64,000 nt of DNA from Oscillospiraceae bacterium (GCA_021203065.1 JAJQBX010000021.1:1-64000); one strand, 5' to 3'. Shown: positions 51,312-60,352, counted from the stretch's first letter. Notes: a model not told the origin generated them from the sequence alone. Numbers and translations are program-made.

Positions 51312-51978
51312 CGGTGTAATAGCAGATGAATCGTGGTTTGATGACGACATCACCCCGCAGATATTCAAGGACGAACTTAATTCCGGCACCGGCAACATCA
51401 CGGTCTGGATTAACTCACCCGGCGGTGACTGCGTGGCGGCGGCTCAGATTTTCAATATGCTCAAAGAGTATACGGGGTCTGTCACAGTCAAGATTGATGG
51501 TCTAGCGGCATCGGCGGCATCTGTCATAGCAATGGCTGGCGACAAAGTTTTGATGTCTCCGGTCTCGACCATGATGATTCACAACCCATCAACTATTGCA
51601 ATGGGCAATTCGGAGGATTTCCGCAAGGCCTTACAGATGTTAGATGAGGTCAAGGAATCTATCATCAACGCTTATGAGATGAAGTCCGGTCTGTCGAGAC
51701 GTGAGCTTTCTAAGCTTATGGACTCTGAGTATTGGATGAACGCCAACGAAGCTCTGGCTAAGGGGTTCATTGACGGTATCCTTTACAGAGACGAAAATGA
51801 CACCGAAGATTCAATGATTGTCGCTCCGGCGGCATCGATGGGCTATTCACCTACGCAGATTGAGAACTCACTCATGGAGAAGATTTCTGCCAAGTGCAAA
51901 ATAGAGAAACCAGAAGAACCCGGTCGCTCGGCAGATGAGCTTATGGGGCGACTGAACCTTATTAAAAATCACTTTTAA
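51199..51978 (+). CDS. ClpP-like prohead protease (S14)
   Basis: 259 residues from ATG at 51199 (AAAGGAGAACGAGG upstream), well inside the portal gene. VWINSPGGDCVAAAQIFNML, the nucleophile region IDGLAASAASVIAMAG (Ser about 105) and His in MMIHNPSTIAMG form the ClpP catalytic set. Removes scaffold from capsid protein, which follows directly. The long overlap with portal codons is unusual in size, though common in kind. Confidence 0.9.
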   Translation: MKKFWSWKTRTVMKAVPNQNTETEPTQEPIEERTLYLNGVIADESWFDDDITPQIFKDELNSGTGNITVWINSPGGDCVAAAQIFNMLKEYTGSVTVKIDGLAASAASVIAMAGDKVLMSPVSTMMIHNPSTIAMGNSEDFRKALQMLDEVKESIINAYEMKSGLSRRELSKLMDSEYWMNANEALAKGFIDGILYRDENDTEDSMIVAPAASMGYSPTQIENSLMEKISAKCKIEKPEEPGRSADELMGRLNLIKNHF

Positions 51979-51993
51979 CAGGAGGAAAAACAA

Positions 51994-53157
51994 ATGACTA
52001 TTCAGGAACTGCGTGAAAAGCGCAACAAGGTATGGGAAGGAGCTAAGGCATTCCTTGATTCCCATCGTACAGAAAACGGCACTCTATCCGCTGAGGATGC
52101 GGCTACCTATGACAGGATGGAAGCTGAGATTAACGACCTCGGCAAGGAAATCTCTCGTATGGAGAGAGCCGCCGAGATAGATAAAGAGCTTTCCAGGCCG
52201 ACTACTACACCTATCACCGGTCAGCCCGGCAGTGACGGCAAGGTCAGAACCGGCAGAGTAAGTGATGAATACCGTCAGGCGGCTCTTGCGGCTCTGAGGT
52301 CTAACTTCAAGAACGTATCGAACTATCTTCAGGAAGGTGTCGATTCGGACGGCGGTTATCTTGTTCCGGAGGAATGGGACAGCCGTCTTATTGACGTTCT
52401 CGATGAGGAGAACATCATGCGTAATCTCTCCACTATCATCCGCACCAGCGGTCTGCACCGTATCAACTTGGCTGCGAACAAGCCGGCGGCTGCTTGGATT
52501 GAAGAAGGCGAAGAGCTTACTTGGGGCGAAGCCACCTTTGACCAGACTACACTGGATGCCTACAAACTCCATGTGGCAATCAAGGCGACGGAAGAGCTGC
52601 TCTACGACGAAGCATATAATCTGGAGAGTTACATCACCACCCAGTTCGGCAAGGCTCTCGCCAACGCCGAGGAGGATGCATTCCTCAACGGTGACGGCAC
52701 TAAGAAGCCGACCGGTCTCTTTACCTCTGCGACCGTTTTCGACTCGGTTGATGCTGTTGATTCCGACAGCCTTATCTCTCTGGTATACGCTCTCAAGCGT
52801 CCGTACAGAAAGAATGCATCGTTTATTATGAACGATGCCACCATTGCGGCTATCCGCAAGCTCAAGGACAACAACGGAGCATATATCTGGCAGCCGAGCT
52901 ATCAGGCGGGAGAACCCGACCGTGTGCTTGGTTATGCGGTTCATACCTCCGCTTACGCACCGACCACCGGCATCGCTTTCGGAGATTACAAGTACTACAA
53001 CATCGCCGACCGTGGCACTCGTTCCTTCGCTGAGCTTCGTGAGCTTTTCGCAGGCAACGGCATGATTGGTTATGTTGCTAAGGAGCGTGTTGACGGCAAG
53101 CTCATCTTGCCGGAGGCTGTTCAGGTACTCACCATCGGTTCGACCGTTTCCGGCTGA
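51994..53157 (+). CDS. HK97 family major capsid protein
   Basis: 387 residues. Residues 1-95 are the coiled-coil delta/scaffold domain (LREKRNKVWEGAKAFLDS, EINDLGKEISRMERAAEID). The mature HK97 fold follows: YLVPEEWDSRLIDVLDEEN, EGEELTWGEATFDQTTLDAY, FLNGDGTKKPTGLF and the end IGYVAKERVDGKLILPEA. The protease would cut between the parts. CAGGAGGAAAAACA precedes ATG. This should be the working shell protein. Confidence 0.93.
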   Translation: MTIQELREKRNKVWEGAKAFLDSHRTENGTLSAEDAATYDRMEAEINDLGKEISRMERAAEIDKELSRPTTTPITGQPGSDGKVRTGRVSDEYRQAALAALRSNFKNVSNYLQEGVDSDGGYLVPEEWDSRLIDVLDEENIMRNLSTIIRTSGLHRINLAANKPAAAWIEEGEELTWGEATFDQTTLDAYKLHVAIKATEELLYDEAYNLESYITTQFGKALANAEEDAFLNGDGTKKPTGLFTSATVFDSVDAVDSDSLISLVYALKRPYRKNASFIMNDATIAAIRKLKDNNGAYIWQPSYQAGEPDRVLGYAVHTSAYAPTTGIAFGDYKYYNIADRGTRSFAELRELFAGNGMIGYVAKERVDGKLILPEAVQVLTIGSTVSG

Positions 53158-53177
53158 TTTAGAGAGGATGACACTAA

Positions 53178-53510
53178 ATGATTCTGGTGCCTTTGAGTGA
53201 AGCTAAAACCTATCTTCGTATAGACAGCTCTGACGAGGACACTCTCATTGATGTCCTCCTCACTTCTGCCAAGCAGATTTGCGCCGATGTAGCGAGGCTT
53301 GATTCGGATAAATGGTCAATCGTTTCAGGAGAAGCCGAAAACACCGACACCTATACTGATGAGGAACTTGAGCGTATACAGGACGTTATGAAAGTAGCAA
53401 TTCTGTATACGCTCGGCTACTTGTATGAACATAGAGAGGAAGCAGACCATCACGATTTGGTGATGACTCTCCGCAATCTTCTCTTTGCCATTCGGGAGGG
53501 TGTATTCTGA
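53178..53510 (+). CDS. head-tail connector protein (gp6-like)
   Basis: 110 residues: MILVPLSEAKTYLRIDSSDE followed by DTLIDVLLTSAKQICADVAR is the classic adaptor beginning. Sits under the portal in the neck. Stop overlaps the next start. Confidence 0.87.
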   Translation: MILVPLSEAKTYLRIDSSDEDTLIDVLLTSAKQICADVARLDSDKWSIVSGEAENTDTYTDEELERIQDVMKVAILYTLGYLYEHREEADHHDLVMTLRNLLFAIREGVF

Positions 53511-53854
53511 TGAAGATTTCGCTTTTGAATGAGCGCATCACATTCGAGAAGAACACGACCGTTGTCGATGAGAACGCCAACCATAAGAATGTGTGGGAAG
53601 AACATTTCTCTTGCTATACTTATGCCGGGTCTTCATCGTATCAGCAGAAAGAACAGCAGTCGGCGGGAATCACGGTCACGGAGAATGGCTTGGTGTTTAC
53701 GGTGAGATATTGCTCTGAGCTTTCTCATTTAGACAGCACACATTTCCGTGTTCGTTTCAAGGGTGAAACCTACAATATAACCTCTGTAGATATGATGAAC
53801 TATCAGAAAGAATCCATCAAAGTTTCCTGCGAGAAAGAACGGAGGAATATCTGA
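53510..53854 (+). CDS. head closure protein (SPP1 gp16-like)
   Basis: 114 residues, beta-rich: LLNERITFEKNTTVVDENAN then FTVRYCSELSHLDSTHFRV and YNITSVDMMN, the head-tail joining protein pattern. Closes the portal after packaging. Overlaps both neighbours by 1 nt. Confidence 0.85.
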   Translation: MKISLLNERITFEKNTTVVDENANHKNVWEEHFSCYTYAGSSSYQQKEQQSAGITVTENGLVFTVRYCSELSHLDSTHFRVRFKGETYNITSVDMMNYQKESIKVSCEKERRNI

Positions 53855-54234
53855 TGTCAAGTAATACAGTCTCAATCGATGAGATGGCTGAAGCCATCAA
53901 TGAGAGCCTGCAGGAATATGCTACTCTTGCTTCCGATGAATTGAAATCCGCTGTGAAGAAGACGGCGAAGTCTGTCAAGGAAAGTATCTCAGATAACGCT
54001 CCCGTTGACACCGGAGCGTACAAAAAGAGCTGGACTACAAAGACTACTTCCGAAAGCTCTGAGGCTATAGAGATAACGGTCTACTCGAAGAACAGGTATC
54101 AGCTGGCACATCTTTTGGAAAAGGGACACGCCAACCGAAACGGCGGCAGGACAAAGGCTTACTCGCATATTGCTCCGGCTGAGGAAGATGGCGAAGAAAT
54201 GCTCAAAGAGCTTATTGAAAAAGCTTTAAGCTAA
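53854..54234 (+). CDS. HK97 gp10-like neck/tail protein
   Basis: 126 residues. ATLASDELKSAVKKTAKSVK, SDNAPVDTGAYKKSW and LAHLLEKGHANRNGGRTKAY, then HIAPAEED, match HK97-gp10. Joins neck to tail. Confidence 0.88.
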   Translation: MSSNTVSIDEMAEAINESLQEYATLASDELKSAVKKTAKSVKESISDNAPVDTGAYKKSWTTKTTSESSEAIEITVYSKNRYQLAHLLEKGHANRNGGRTKAYSHIAPAEEDGEEMLKELIEKALS

Positions 54235-54244
54235 GGAGGACTTT

Positions 54245-54562
54245 ATGACTCATACAGAGATAATCGAGATGATGGAAGAGATAGGTCTTCCGTATGCCTA
54301 CAACCACTTTGCCGAGGGCGAATCGCCTGAACCTCCGTTTATCTGTTTTCTTTACCCTGTGGCTCAGAACTTCGGAGCGGACAACGTGGTCTACTATAGC
54401 TGTAACGACTTAGACATTGAGCTTTATACAGATGAAAAGAATCCGAGCCTCGAAGCAAGTATTGAAGAAATCCTGACCGAGCATGAACTCTACTATGAGA
54501 AGACGGAGGTCTGGATTGAGTCGGAAAAGCTCTATGAAGTCTTGTACTCATTGACCACTTAG
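54245..54562 (+). CDS. tail terminator/completion protein
   Basis: 105 residues: IIEMMEEIGLPYAYNHFAEG then PPFICFLYPVAQNFGADN and CNDLDIELYTDEKNPSLEAS. This 'P-Y-x-Y-x-H-F ... P-F-x-x-F' pattern is that of tail completion proteins in clostridial siphophages. The major tail protein would normally come next; here three extra genes intervene. Confidence 0.78.
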   Translation: MTHTEIIEMMEEIGLPYAYNHFAEGESPEPPFICFLYPVAQNFGADNVVYYSCNDLDIELYTDEKNPSLEASIEEILTEHELYYEKTEVWIESEKLYEVLYSLTT

Positions 54563-54573
54563 GAGGTGGGATT

Positions 54574-54888
54574 ATGGATAGCATGGAAAAGCAGAAGATG
54601 GCTTCAATAAAAGAGCTTCTTCTGGAGCTCGGCATTTCAAAGAGATGTTTCCCTCTGGTCTTTCGCTCACTTGACATAAGTGAGATAGAACTCAGTGAGG
54701 ACGGGAATCTCGCAGAACCGGAAACGGTCAAAGACCGGATTCTTGAGATATGGTCAAAGTATGTGCCGGTTCAGAAAGCCGAGGAATCGGAAGAAGAAAG
54801 ATATACGCTTGAAGATGTGAGGAAGATGTCTGTAAGCGAGATAAACGAAAACTATGCGGCAATACGCTTGTCGCTGTTTGGCGATTAA
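54574..54888 (+). CDS. hypothetical protein before extra coat-like genes
   Basis: 104 residues, CTTAGGAGGTGGGATT before ATG. N-terminal KQKMASIKELLLELGISKRC helical, acidic middle, C-terminal YTLEDVRKMSVSEINENYAA then IRLSLFGD. No family recognised. It directly precedes the two coat-like genes with 18 nt spacing and may be a scaffold or partner for them, which is only positional inference. Confidence 0.65.
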   Translation: MDSMEKQKMASIKELLLELGISKRCFPLVFRSLDISEIELSEDGNLAEPETVKDRILEIWSKYVPVQKAEESEEERYTLEDVRKMSVSEINENYAAIRLSLFGD

Positions 54889-54906
54889 AAGAAAGGAAGA
54901 TGACTA

Positions 54907-55749
54907 ATGGCAATAGCGACATTTATACCTGAGATTTGGAGTGCAAGACTCCTAAATGAACTTCAAAAGGTTCATGTAGCGGCAAATCTTGTGAACAGAG
55001 ACTATGAGGGAGAAATAAAGGGTCTCGGTGCGTGCGTACGGATAAACAAGCTGTTATCAAGCGACATTTCGGTATGGGATTATGAGAGAGACATTGAAAT
55101 AGAGGCTCCCGAAAACCTGAACATGAATGATTGTACTCTTGAAATTAACTCTGCGAGGTACTTTAACTTTCTGGTTGATGACATAGATGTAGTTCAGGTA
55201 GCCGGAAATGTCATGGACAAGGCAGTTGAGGTATGTGCGCACAAGCTTAAAGACTATTCTGATCAGTATATACTTGAAGCATTTGCAAATGGAGCAGCAG
55301 AGGAAAATATAATCGGTGCGGATTTGTCTGTCACGGTAACTAAAGATAATGTATACGAATACATTGCTCAACTCAGAGAGCTGTTGGACAAAAACAATGC
55401 TCCTTATGAAGACAGGGCTATTGTGGTGCCTCCCGAAGTCTGCACCATGCTTATGCAAGACACAAGATTCATCCCGGCAGATGGCATTGACGAGAGAATT
55501 AAGACCGGATTCATTGGCAGAGCTGCAGGAACCGATGTTTATGTGTCGAATAACACCGTCAAGGAAGACGAGTATTATTATATAACTGCTCACAGTAAGT
55601 CTGCCTGCACATTTGCGGAGCAGATAATAAAGATGGATGCATACAGACCGGAAAACACATTCTCTGATGCTGTAAAGGGTCTTTACGCTTACGGAGTAAA
55701 GGTAACTGAGCCTCTGGGAGTAGCCTGCCTGTGTTGCAGTATAGGATAA
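54907..55749 (+). CDS. P22-like coat protein homologue, extra copy A
   Basis: 280 residues. IPEIWSARLLNELQKVHVAA, then LVNRDYEGEIKGLGACVRIN, NFLVDDIDVVQVAGNVMD, and the end FAEQIIKMDAYRPENTFSDA / VKGLYAYGVKVTEP are hallmarks of phage coat proteins of the P22 gp5-like type (HK97 fold). A separate HK97 capsid gene with its protease already lies upstream, so this is a second, unrelated coat-like protein in the tail module. AAGGAAGATGACTA precedes ATG. Confidence 0.82.
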   Translation: MAIATFIPEIWSARLLNELQKVHVAANLVNRDYEGEIKGLGACVRINKLLSSDISVWDYERDIEIEAPENLNMNDCTLEINSARYFNFLVDDIDVVQVAGNVMDKAVEVCAHKLKDYSDQYILEAFANGAAEENIIGADLSVTVTKDNVYEYIAQLRELLDKNNAPYEDRAIVVPPEVCTMLMQDTRFIPADGIDERIKTGFIGRAAGTDVYVSNNTVKEDEYYYITAHSKSACTFAEQIIKMDAYRPENTFSDAVKGLYAYGVKVTEPLGVACLCCSIG

Positions 55750-55767
55750 CAGAAAGGAAGATGAACA

Positions 55768-56604
55768 ATGGCAATAGTATCATTTATACCTGAAATTTGG
55801 AGTGCAAGACTCCTTAATGAACTTCAGAAGGTTCATGTTGCGGCTAATGTCGTGAACAGAGATTATGAGGGAGACATCAAAGGTTGTGGTTCTTCTGTAC
55901 TCATAAACACGTTGTCCGGGGACGTATCGGTCTGGGATTATGAGAGTGGTGTAGAAATAGAATCCCCGGAAAACTTGAATGCGACAAACTGTTATCTTGA
56001 AATAGATAACGCCAAGTATTTTAATTTCGTAGTTGATGACATAGACAGGGCTCAAGCAGCCGGAGATGTTATGGACAGTGCAATTAAGATGGGTGCATAT
56101 AAGCTTAAGGACTATTCGGATGCAGATATTCTGGAGACATTGGCTAACAGCCCGGAATCGGACAACATTATCGCTGAAGATTCCCCTGTTACTGTAACGG
56201 CAGATAACATCTACAGCTATATCGCTCAGCTCAATATGTTGTTGAGTACAAGCAATGCACCCTGTGATGACAGGACGGTTGTTTTATTTCCGGCAGTTAG
56301 TGCTTTGCTTATTCAGGATTCAAAGTTTATACCTGCAGATGCCAAAGACGAAAGAATCAAGACCGGATTCATCGGTAGAGCCGCTGGCATGGACGTTTAT
56401 GAATCAAATAACTGCTATAAGACCGGCTCAGTATATAACCTTACGGCACAGAGCCGTTCTGCTTGCACATTTGCAGAGCAGATTGTGAAGATGGATGCAT
56501 ATAGACCCGAAAACACATTCTCGGATGCAGTGAGAGGGCTATACGTTTACGGTGTCAAAGTGACAGAGTCTAATGGTGTGGCACTTTTGCGCTGCGTTGT
56601 TTAA
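55768..56604 (+). CDS. P22-like coat protein homologue, extra copy B
   Basis: 278 residues, roughly 60% identical by eye to the copy before it, with matching ends (ACTFAEQIVKMDAYRPENTF). The two differ most in the A-domain-like middle (SPESDNIIAEDSP) and near ATNCYLEID. Same ribosome-site leader AAAGGAAGATGA. Tandem duplication is clear; both frames are intact, so both are probably made. Role as shell, decoration or superinfection factor is unknown. Confidence 0.82.
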   Translation: MAIVSFIPEIWSARLLNELQKVHVAANVVNRDYEGDIKGCGSSVLINTLSGDVSVWDYESGVEIESPENLNATNCYLEIDNAKYFNFVVDDIDRAQAAGDVMDSAIKMGAYKLKDYSDADILETLANSPESDNIIAEDSPVTVTADNIYSYIAQLNMLLSTSNAPCDDRTVVLFPAVSALLIQDSKFIPADAKDERIKTGFIGRAAGMDVYESNNCYKTGSVYNLTAQSRSACTFAEQIVKMDAYRPENTFSDAVRGLYVYGVKVTESNGVALLRCVV

Positions 56605-56624
56605 TATATGAGGAGGAATAGTCA

Positions 56625-58568
56625 ATGGCTAATACAGCAAACAAAGTAAAGTTCGGACTGAAAAATGTCCACTATGCAAAGATAACATTCGATGATGACG
56701 GAAACGCTACGTTCGCAACACCTGTAAAGATTCCCGGTGCTGTAAACCTATCTCTTGACCCGGAGGGTGAACCCGAAGTTTTCTGGGCGGATAACATAGC
56801 CTATTACGTCATGAACAACAATTCCGGCTATTCCGGCGACCTTGAGATTGCCCTTGTCCCTGAACAGTTCCTTGAGAATATTCTTCATGAGGAAGCGGAC
56901 TCGAACGGTGTGCTTGCCGAAAATACGGACATCGAGATAGAGCATTTCGCTTTACTCTTCGAGTTCAACGGCGATCAGCGAAAGACACGTCACGTTCTGT
57001 ACAACTGCACTTGCACCCGCCCGGCAATCGAGGGAGCAACCACAGAGGATTCAAAGGAAGTTCAGACTGAGACCCTGAGTCTTACGGCTACTGCTCTTGT
57101 CAACGGTTACGTCAAAGCGAAGACCGGAACGAATACCTCATCCACTGTTTATGATGCTTGGTATGATGCAGTCCTTGATGTAATAACCGGGCTATTCGAT
57201 GTCTTCATCGGCATATTCACCGGCGACTGGGAGCAAGCTTGGACAGGCGTTAAGGAAATATTTGGAGCGGTATGGGATTTACTCGTCTCGACATTCGAGA
57301 ACTATCTGAACATCTTTCAGAATGTTGCCGACGTTGTTCTCGGTTGGTTCGGAACCGACTGGGAAACCGTCTGGGGCAACATCAAGACCTTATTTGTGGA
57401 TACTTGGGATAGTATCTGTACTTTCTTCTCCAATGCCATAAACAGCATAAAAGAAACGGCAACTACTGTCTGGACGGCGATTTCGGATTTCTTCACAGGT
57501 ATCTTTGAAGCTATATCGAATTTAGTCACCACTGTCTGGAACGGAATCTGCGATACGATTACAACTGTCTGGGATACCATCTGGTCATTCATTGAGCCTT
57601 TGGTTACAGCTTTCGGGTATCTGTTTGAGACAATCTTTGAGGCTATAAGGATAGTAGTAAGCGATGTGATGGAAGCTGTCAGCGACAAGATTTCAGACAT
57701 ATGGAACGCAATCGTAGACTTCATAGAGCCAATACTAGAAGGCATCCGAGATTTCTTCTCAGAAGTCTGGGAGAAGATAGAGTCAACCGTGACCAATGTT
57801 CTCGATTCCATAAAGTCTACTGTTTCGACTGTATGGAATAGCATCAAGTCAACGATTACTACAGTTTTGAACTCGGTAAAATCGACTGTGAGCAGTGTTT
57901 GGAATTCAGTGAAATCCACGTTCTCAACGGTTCTCAATTCGATTAAATCCACGGTTTCAAATATCTTCAGTAGCATTAAGACATCAATCTCGAATTCGAT
58001 GTCCTCAGTAAAGAGTACAATCTCTAATATTCTTGATTCCATAAAGAGCCTGTTCACTAACTTAGGAAGTAAGGCAGCTCAGTGGGGACGAGATTTACTT
58101 TCCAACTTCATCAGTGGCATTAAAGAAAAGATTTCTGCATTGTCGGAGTCCATAACAGGCGTTGCGAACACAATAAAGAGCATCATCGGTTTCTCACTCC
58201 CCGACAAGGGACCGCTTGCAGATGCTGATGAATATATGCCCGACTTCATGGAGCTTTTGTCCGAGGGTATTGACGGCAACATGGGAGAAGTTCTGAGCAA
58301 GATAAAGACCGTTGCATCGAAGATCAAAGACATGATGAACGATGGTTTCACCTTGCCGGACATCACTAAGCTCGGTGTTCCTGAACTTGCATTTTCAGGC
58401 ACAGGTGGAAGTGGAACGACTACCAACAATAATCAGAAGACCACCAACCTCGGCGGTGTCCACATCACCATCAAGGGCTACAACGCCAAGAATGATGACG
58501 AGCTTGCCAAGATGGTGGCGGACAAGATTAACGATATGCTCGATGAGGATGAGGCGGTGTTCAAGTAG
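56625..58568 (+). CDS. fusion of major tail protein with C-terminal part of tape measure protein
   Basis: 647 residues. Residues 1-180 are a phi13-type major tail protein (NKVKFGLKNVHYAKITFDD, PGAVNLSLDPEGEP, RKTRHVLYNCTCTRP, VQTETLSLTATAL). After VYDAWYD the reading continues as tape measure: AVLDVITGLFDVFIGIFTGD, Trp-spaced repeats (VWNSIKSTITTVLNSVKS) and the end FSLPDKGPLADADEYMPDFM. Normally tail chaperone genes and the first half of the tape measure lie between. The join at about 57170 is next to a repeated TATGATGC, suggesting an in-frame deletion. AGGAGGAATAGTCA precedes ATG. Confidence 0.82.
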   Translation: MANTANKVKFGLKNVHYAKITFDDDGNATFATPVKIPGAVNLSLDPEGEPEVFWADNIAYYVMNNNSGYSGDLEIALVPEQFLENILHEEADSNGVLAENTDIEIEHFALLFEFNGDQRKTRHVLYNCTCTRPAIEGATTEDSKEVQTETLSLTATALVNGYVKAKTGTNTSSTVYDAWYDAVLDVITGLFDVFIGIFTGDWEQAWTGVKEIFGAVWDLLVSTFENYLNIFQNVADVVLGWFGTDWETVWGNIKTLFVDTWDSICTFFSNAINSIKETATTVWTAISDFFTGIFEAISNLVTTVWNGICDTITTVWDTIWSFIEPLVTAFGYLFETIFEAIRIVVSDVMEAVSDKISDIWNAIVDFIEPILEGIRDFFSEVWEKIESTVTNVLDSIKSTVSTVWNSIKSTITTVLNSVKSTVSSVWNSVKSTFSTVLNSIKSTVSNIFSSIKTSISNSMSSVKSTISNILDSIKSLFTNLGSKAAQWGRDLLSNFISGIKEKISALSESITGVANTIKSIIGFSLPDKGPLADADEYMPDFMELLSEGIDGNMGEVLSKIKTVASKIKDMMNDGFTLPDITKLGVPELAFSGTGGSGTTTNNNQKTTNLGGVHITIKGYNAKNDDELAKMVADKINDMLDEDEAVFK

Positions 58569-58625
58569 CATTGAAAATATGGCATAAGGTTATCGCAAAA
58601 TTTGAGGCTGTTATTAAAATTCCTC

Positions 58626-58654
58626 TTGAATAGTAGGCGATTTTATGGTACAAT
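58626..58654 (+). promoter_or_regulatory. promoter of the Rpn-like moron
   Basis: TTGAAT, 17 nt, TACAAT in the gap after the tape measure end. Confidence 0.6.
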
Positions 58655-58689
58655 ATAGATGCGAAAGAAAATGACGGGAAGTGATTAAC

Positions 58690-59505
58690 GTGAATCAGGA
58701 AGAATCAAGGAAGCCATACAGTGGAAAATACGATAGTATGACTGATAGGTTTCGCTTAATGGACGACGATTTTATGACTTTAGTCTTTGGCGGGAATATA
58801 GAGGCAACTCAGCTTTTGCTCAGGATTATCTTAGACGATCCAAAAATAACAGTCATTGAGACAATCGGTCAGTTTGAAATCAAGAATCCGAATGGTCGCT
58901 CCGTGAGACTTGACATTCATGCAGTTGATTCTAAGGGACAGCATTTCGATGTCGAAATTCAGCGTGCGAACAGTGGTGCAGGTGCAGAACGTGCAAGATT
59001 CAATAGCAGTATGCTTGACACGAGGATGGCAAAAGTCGGGGATAAAGTTCCAAATCTAAAGCCGTCTTATGTGATATTCATCACTGAAAAAGATATCCTT
59101 GGTGGCGGTTTCCCATTATATCACATTGACCGTAGAATTGAGGAGCTGGATTACGAATCATTTGGCGACGGCTCGCATATAGTGTATGTCAATGGGGAAT
59201 ATAAAAACGAAGAAACCCCGATAGGGATGTTGATGCATGATTTCAGATGCACATCAGCAGACGAAATGCACTATGATATATTGGCAAACAGAGTCAGATA
59301 TTTTAAAGAAACAGAAGGAGGTCAGGTTCAAGTGTGCAAAATGGTAGAAGATTTACTGAAAGAAGCAACGGTCTTGACAGCTATTGAGCTATGGCAAGAT
59401 GATGGAGTTCCCGAATCTGAAATTCTTAATAGAATCATGAATAGGTATGAACTCAACAGAATTGAAGCCGAGGCTTATCTTGCAAAAAGCAAAGTAAGCG
59501 CCTGA
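58690..59505 (+). CDS. Rpn family PD-(D/E)XK nuclease, prophage moron
   Basis: 271 residues from GTG at 58690 (GGGAAGTGAT upstream); GTG at 58681 is too near that site. DRFRLMDDDFMTLVFGGNIE, then SVRLDIHAVDSKGQHFDVEIQ (D ... E-x-Q catalytic core) and FITEKDILGGGFPLYHIDR are the PD-(D/E)XK transposase/Rpn pattern. C-terminal helical tail with GVPESEILNRIMNRYELNR. Stands alone among tail genes with its own promoter and terminator. Confidence 0.85.
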   Translation: MNQEESRKPYSGKYDSMTDRFRLMDDDFMTLVFGGNIEATQLLLRIILDDPKITVIETIGQFEIKNPNGRSVRLDIHAVDSKGQHFDVEIQRANSGAGAERARFNSSMLDTRMAKVGDKVPNLKPSYVIFITEKDILGGGFPLYHIDRRIEELDYESFGDGSHIVYVNGEYKNEETPIGMLMHDFRCTSADEMHYDILANRVRYFKETEGGQVQVCKMVEDLLKEATVLTAIELWQDDGVPESEILNRIMNRYELNRIEAEAYLAKSKVSA

Positions 59506-59533
59506 GAGTTTAATCACAGAGTATACTGAAATG

Positions 59534-59560
59534 AAAGCATCTCCATCGAGGTGCTTTTTT
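59534..59560 (+). terminator. terminator of the Rpn-like moron
   Basis: AAAGCATCTC-CATC-GAGGTGCTTTTTT. Confidence 0.85.
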
Positions 59561-59587
59561 CATACCCAAAATCTGAAAGGAGTATAT

Positions 59588-60352
59588 ATGTCAGTCTCCC
59601 AATTTGAAATGAGAAGCCGATTCAAGCGGCAGTATCTCACGTTTAACGGGAAGTCTTCAAAGGACTTCCTTTTGTATTTATCCGGTCCGGGGATATATAA
59701 CTCTCCGGCACCGGATGTTGAAGCAACGAGTATTCCCGGCTTGAACGGCGACCTGATTCAGAACAATGCAAAGAGCGGACACAGAAGATTTCAGAATGTA
59801 GACATCAAGTATGAAGCTTTCTTCTTTAACGGTCTGCCGAAGAAGACGGGAGCTGTGAAATCGTGGCTTCTGTCGCCGACCAGCTATTGCAAACTGCAGG
59901 ATACCTACGACCCGGACTTCTTCAGAATGGGCATGTGTACGCAGGCTTTGGAGTTTGAAGTGACAAAGCAGAAATCCGCAGAGATGGAGCTAATCTTTAA
60001 CTGCAAGCCTCAGAGGTGGTCGGTAGAGGGACAGAAAGCAATAACGCTCGAATCTTCCGGCAGTGTCATCCGAAACCCGTTTGAATTTTACTCTCAGCCA
60101 CTAATCGCTGTATACGGGGATTCCGAGGGAGTTCTCACTATAGGAGATTATTCCGTGGCTATCTATAGTTTTGATGACGGCTCCGTCATCCTCAACAGTG
60201 AGACACAGAACGCCTACCTTTCGGATGGTTCATTCTGCAACACGTCGATCTATTCAGAAGAATTCCCGGTTCTCGCTTCGGGAGAAAATACTATTGAATG
60301 GAGTGGCGGGATAACTTCTGTTGAAATAACTCCGAGGTGGTGGACGCTTTGA
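59588..60352 (+). CDS. distal tail protein (Dit)
   Basis: 254 residues from ATG at 59588 (GAAAGGAGTATAT upstream). KQYLTFNGKSSKDFLLYLSG-like beginning RQYLTFNGKSSKDF, then FFNGLPKKTGAVKSWLLSP, and a beta-rich C-terminal domain ending ISVE-like TSVEITPRWWTL. Dit forms the hub between tail tube and baseplate. The stop overlaps the next start. Confidence 0.87.
   Translation: MSVSQFEMRSRFKRQYLTFNGKSSKDFLLYLSGPGIYNSPAPDVEATSIPGLNGDLIQNNAKSGHRRFQNVDIKYEAFFFNGLPKKTGAVKSWLLSPTSYCKLQDTYDPDFFRMGMCTQALEFEVTKQKSAEMELIFNCKPQRWSVEGQKAITLESSGSVIRNPFEFYSQPLIAVYGDSEGVLTIGDYSVAIYSFDDGSVILNSETQNAYLSDGSFCNTSIYSEEFPVLASGENTIEWSGGITSVEITPRWWTL

Noticed and set aside
52084..52944. Minus-strand open frame of 286 codons across the capsid gene
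   Set aside because: Shadow of the GC-biased capsid reading frame; no ribosome site or domain.
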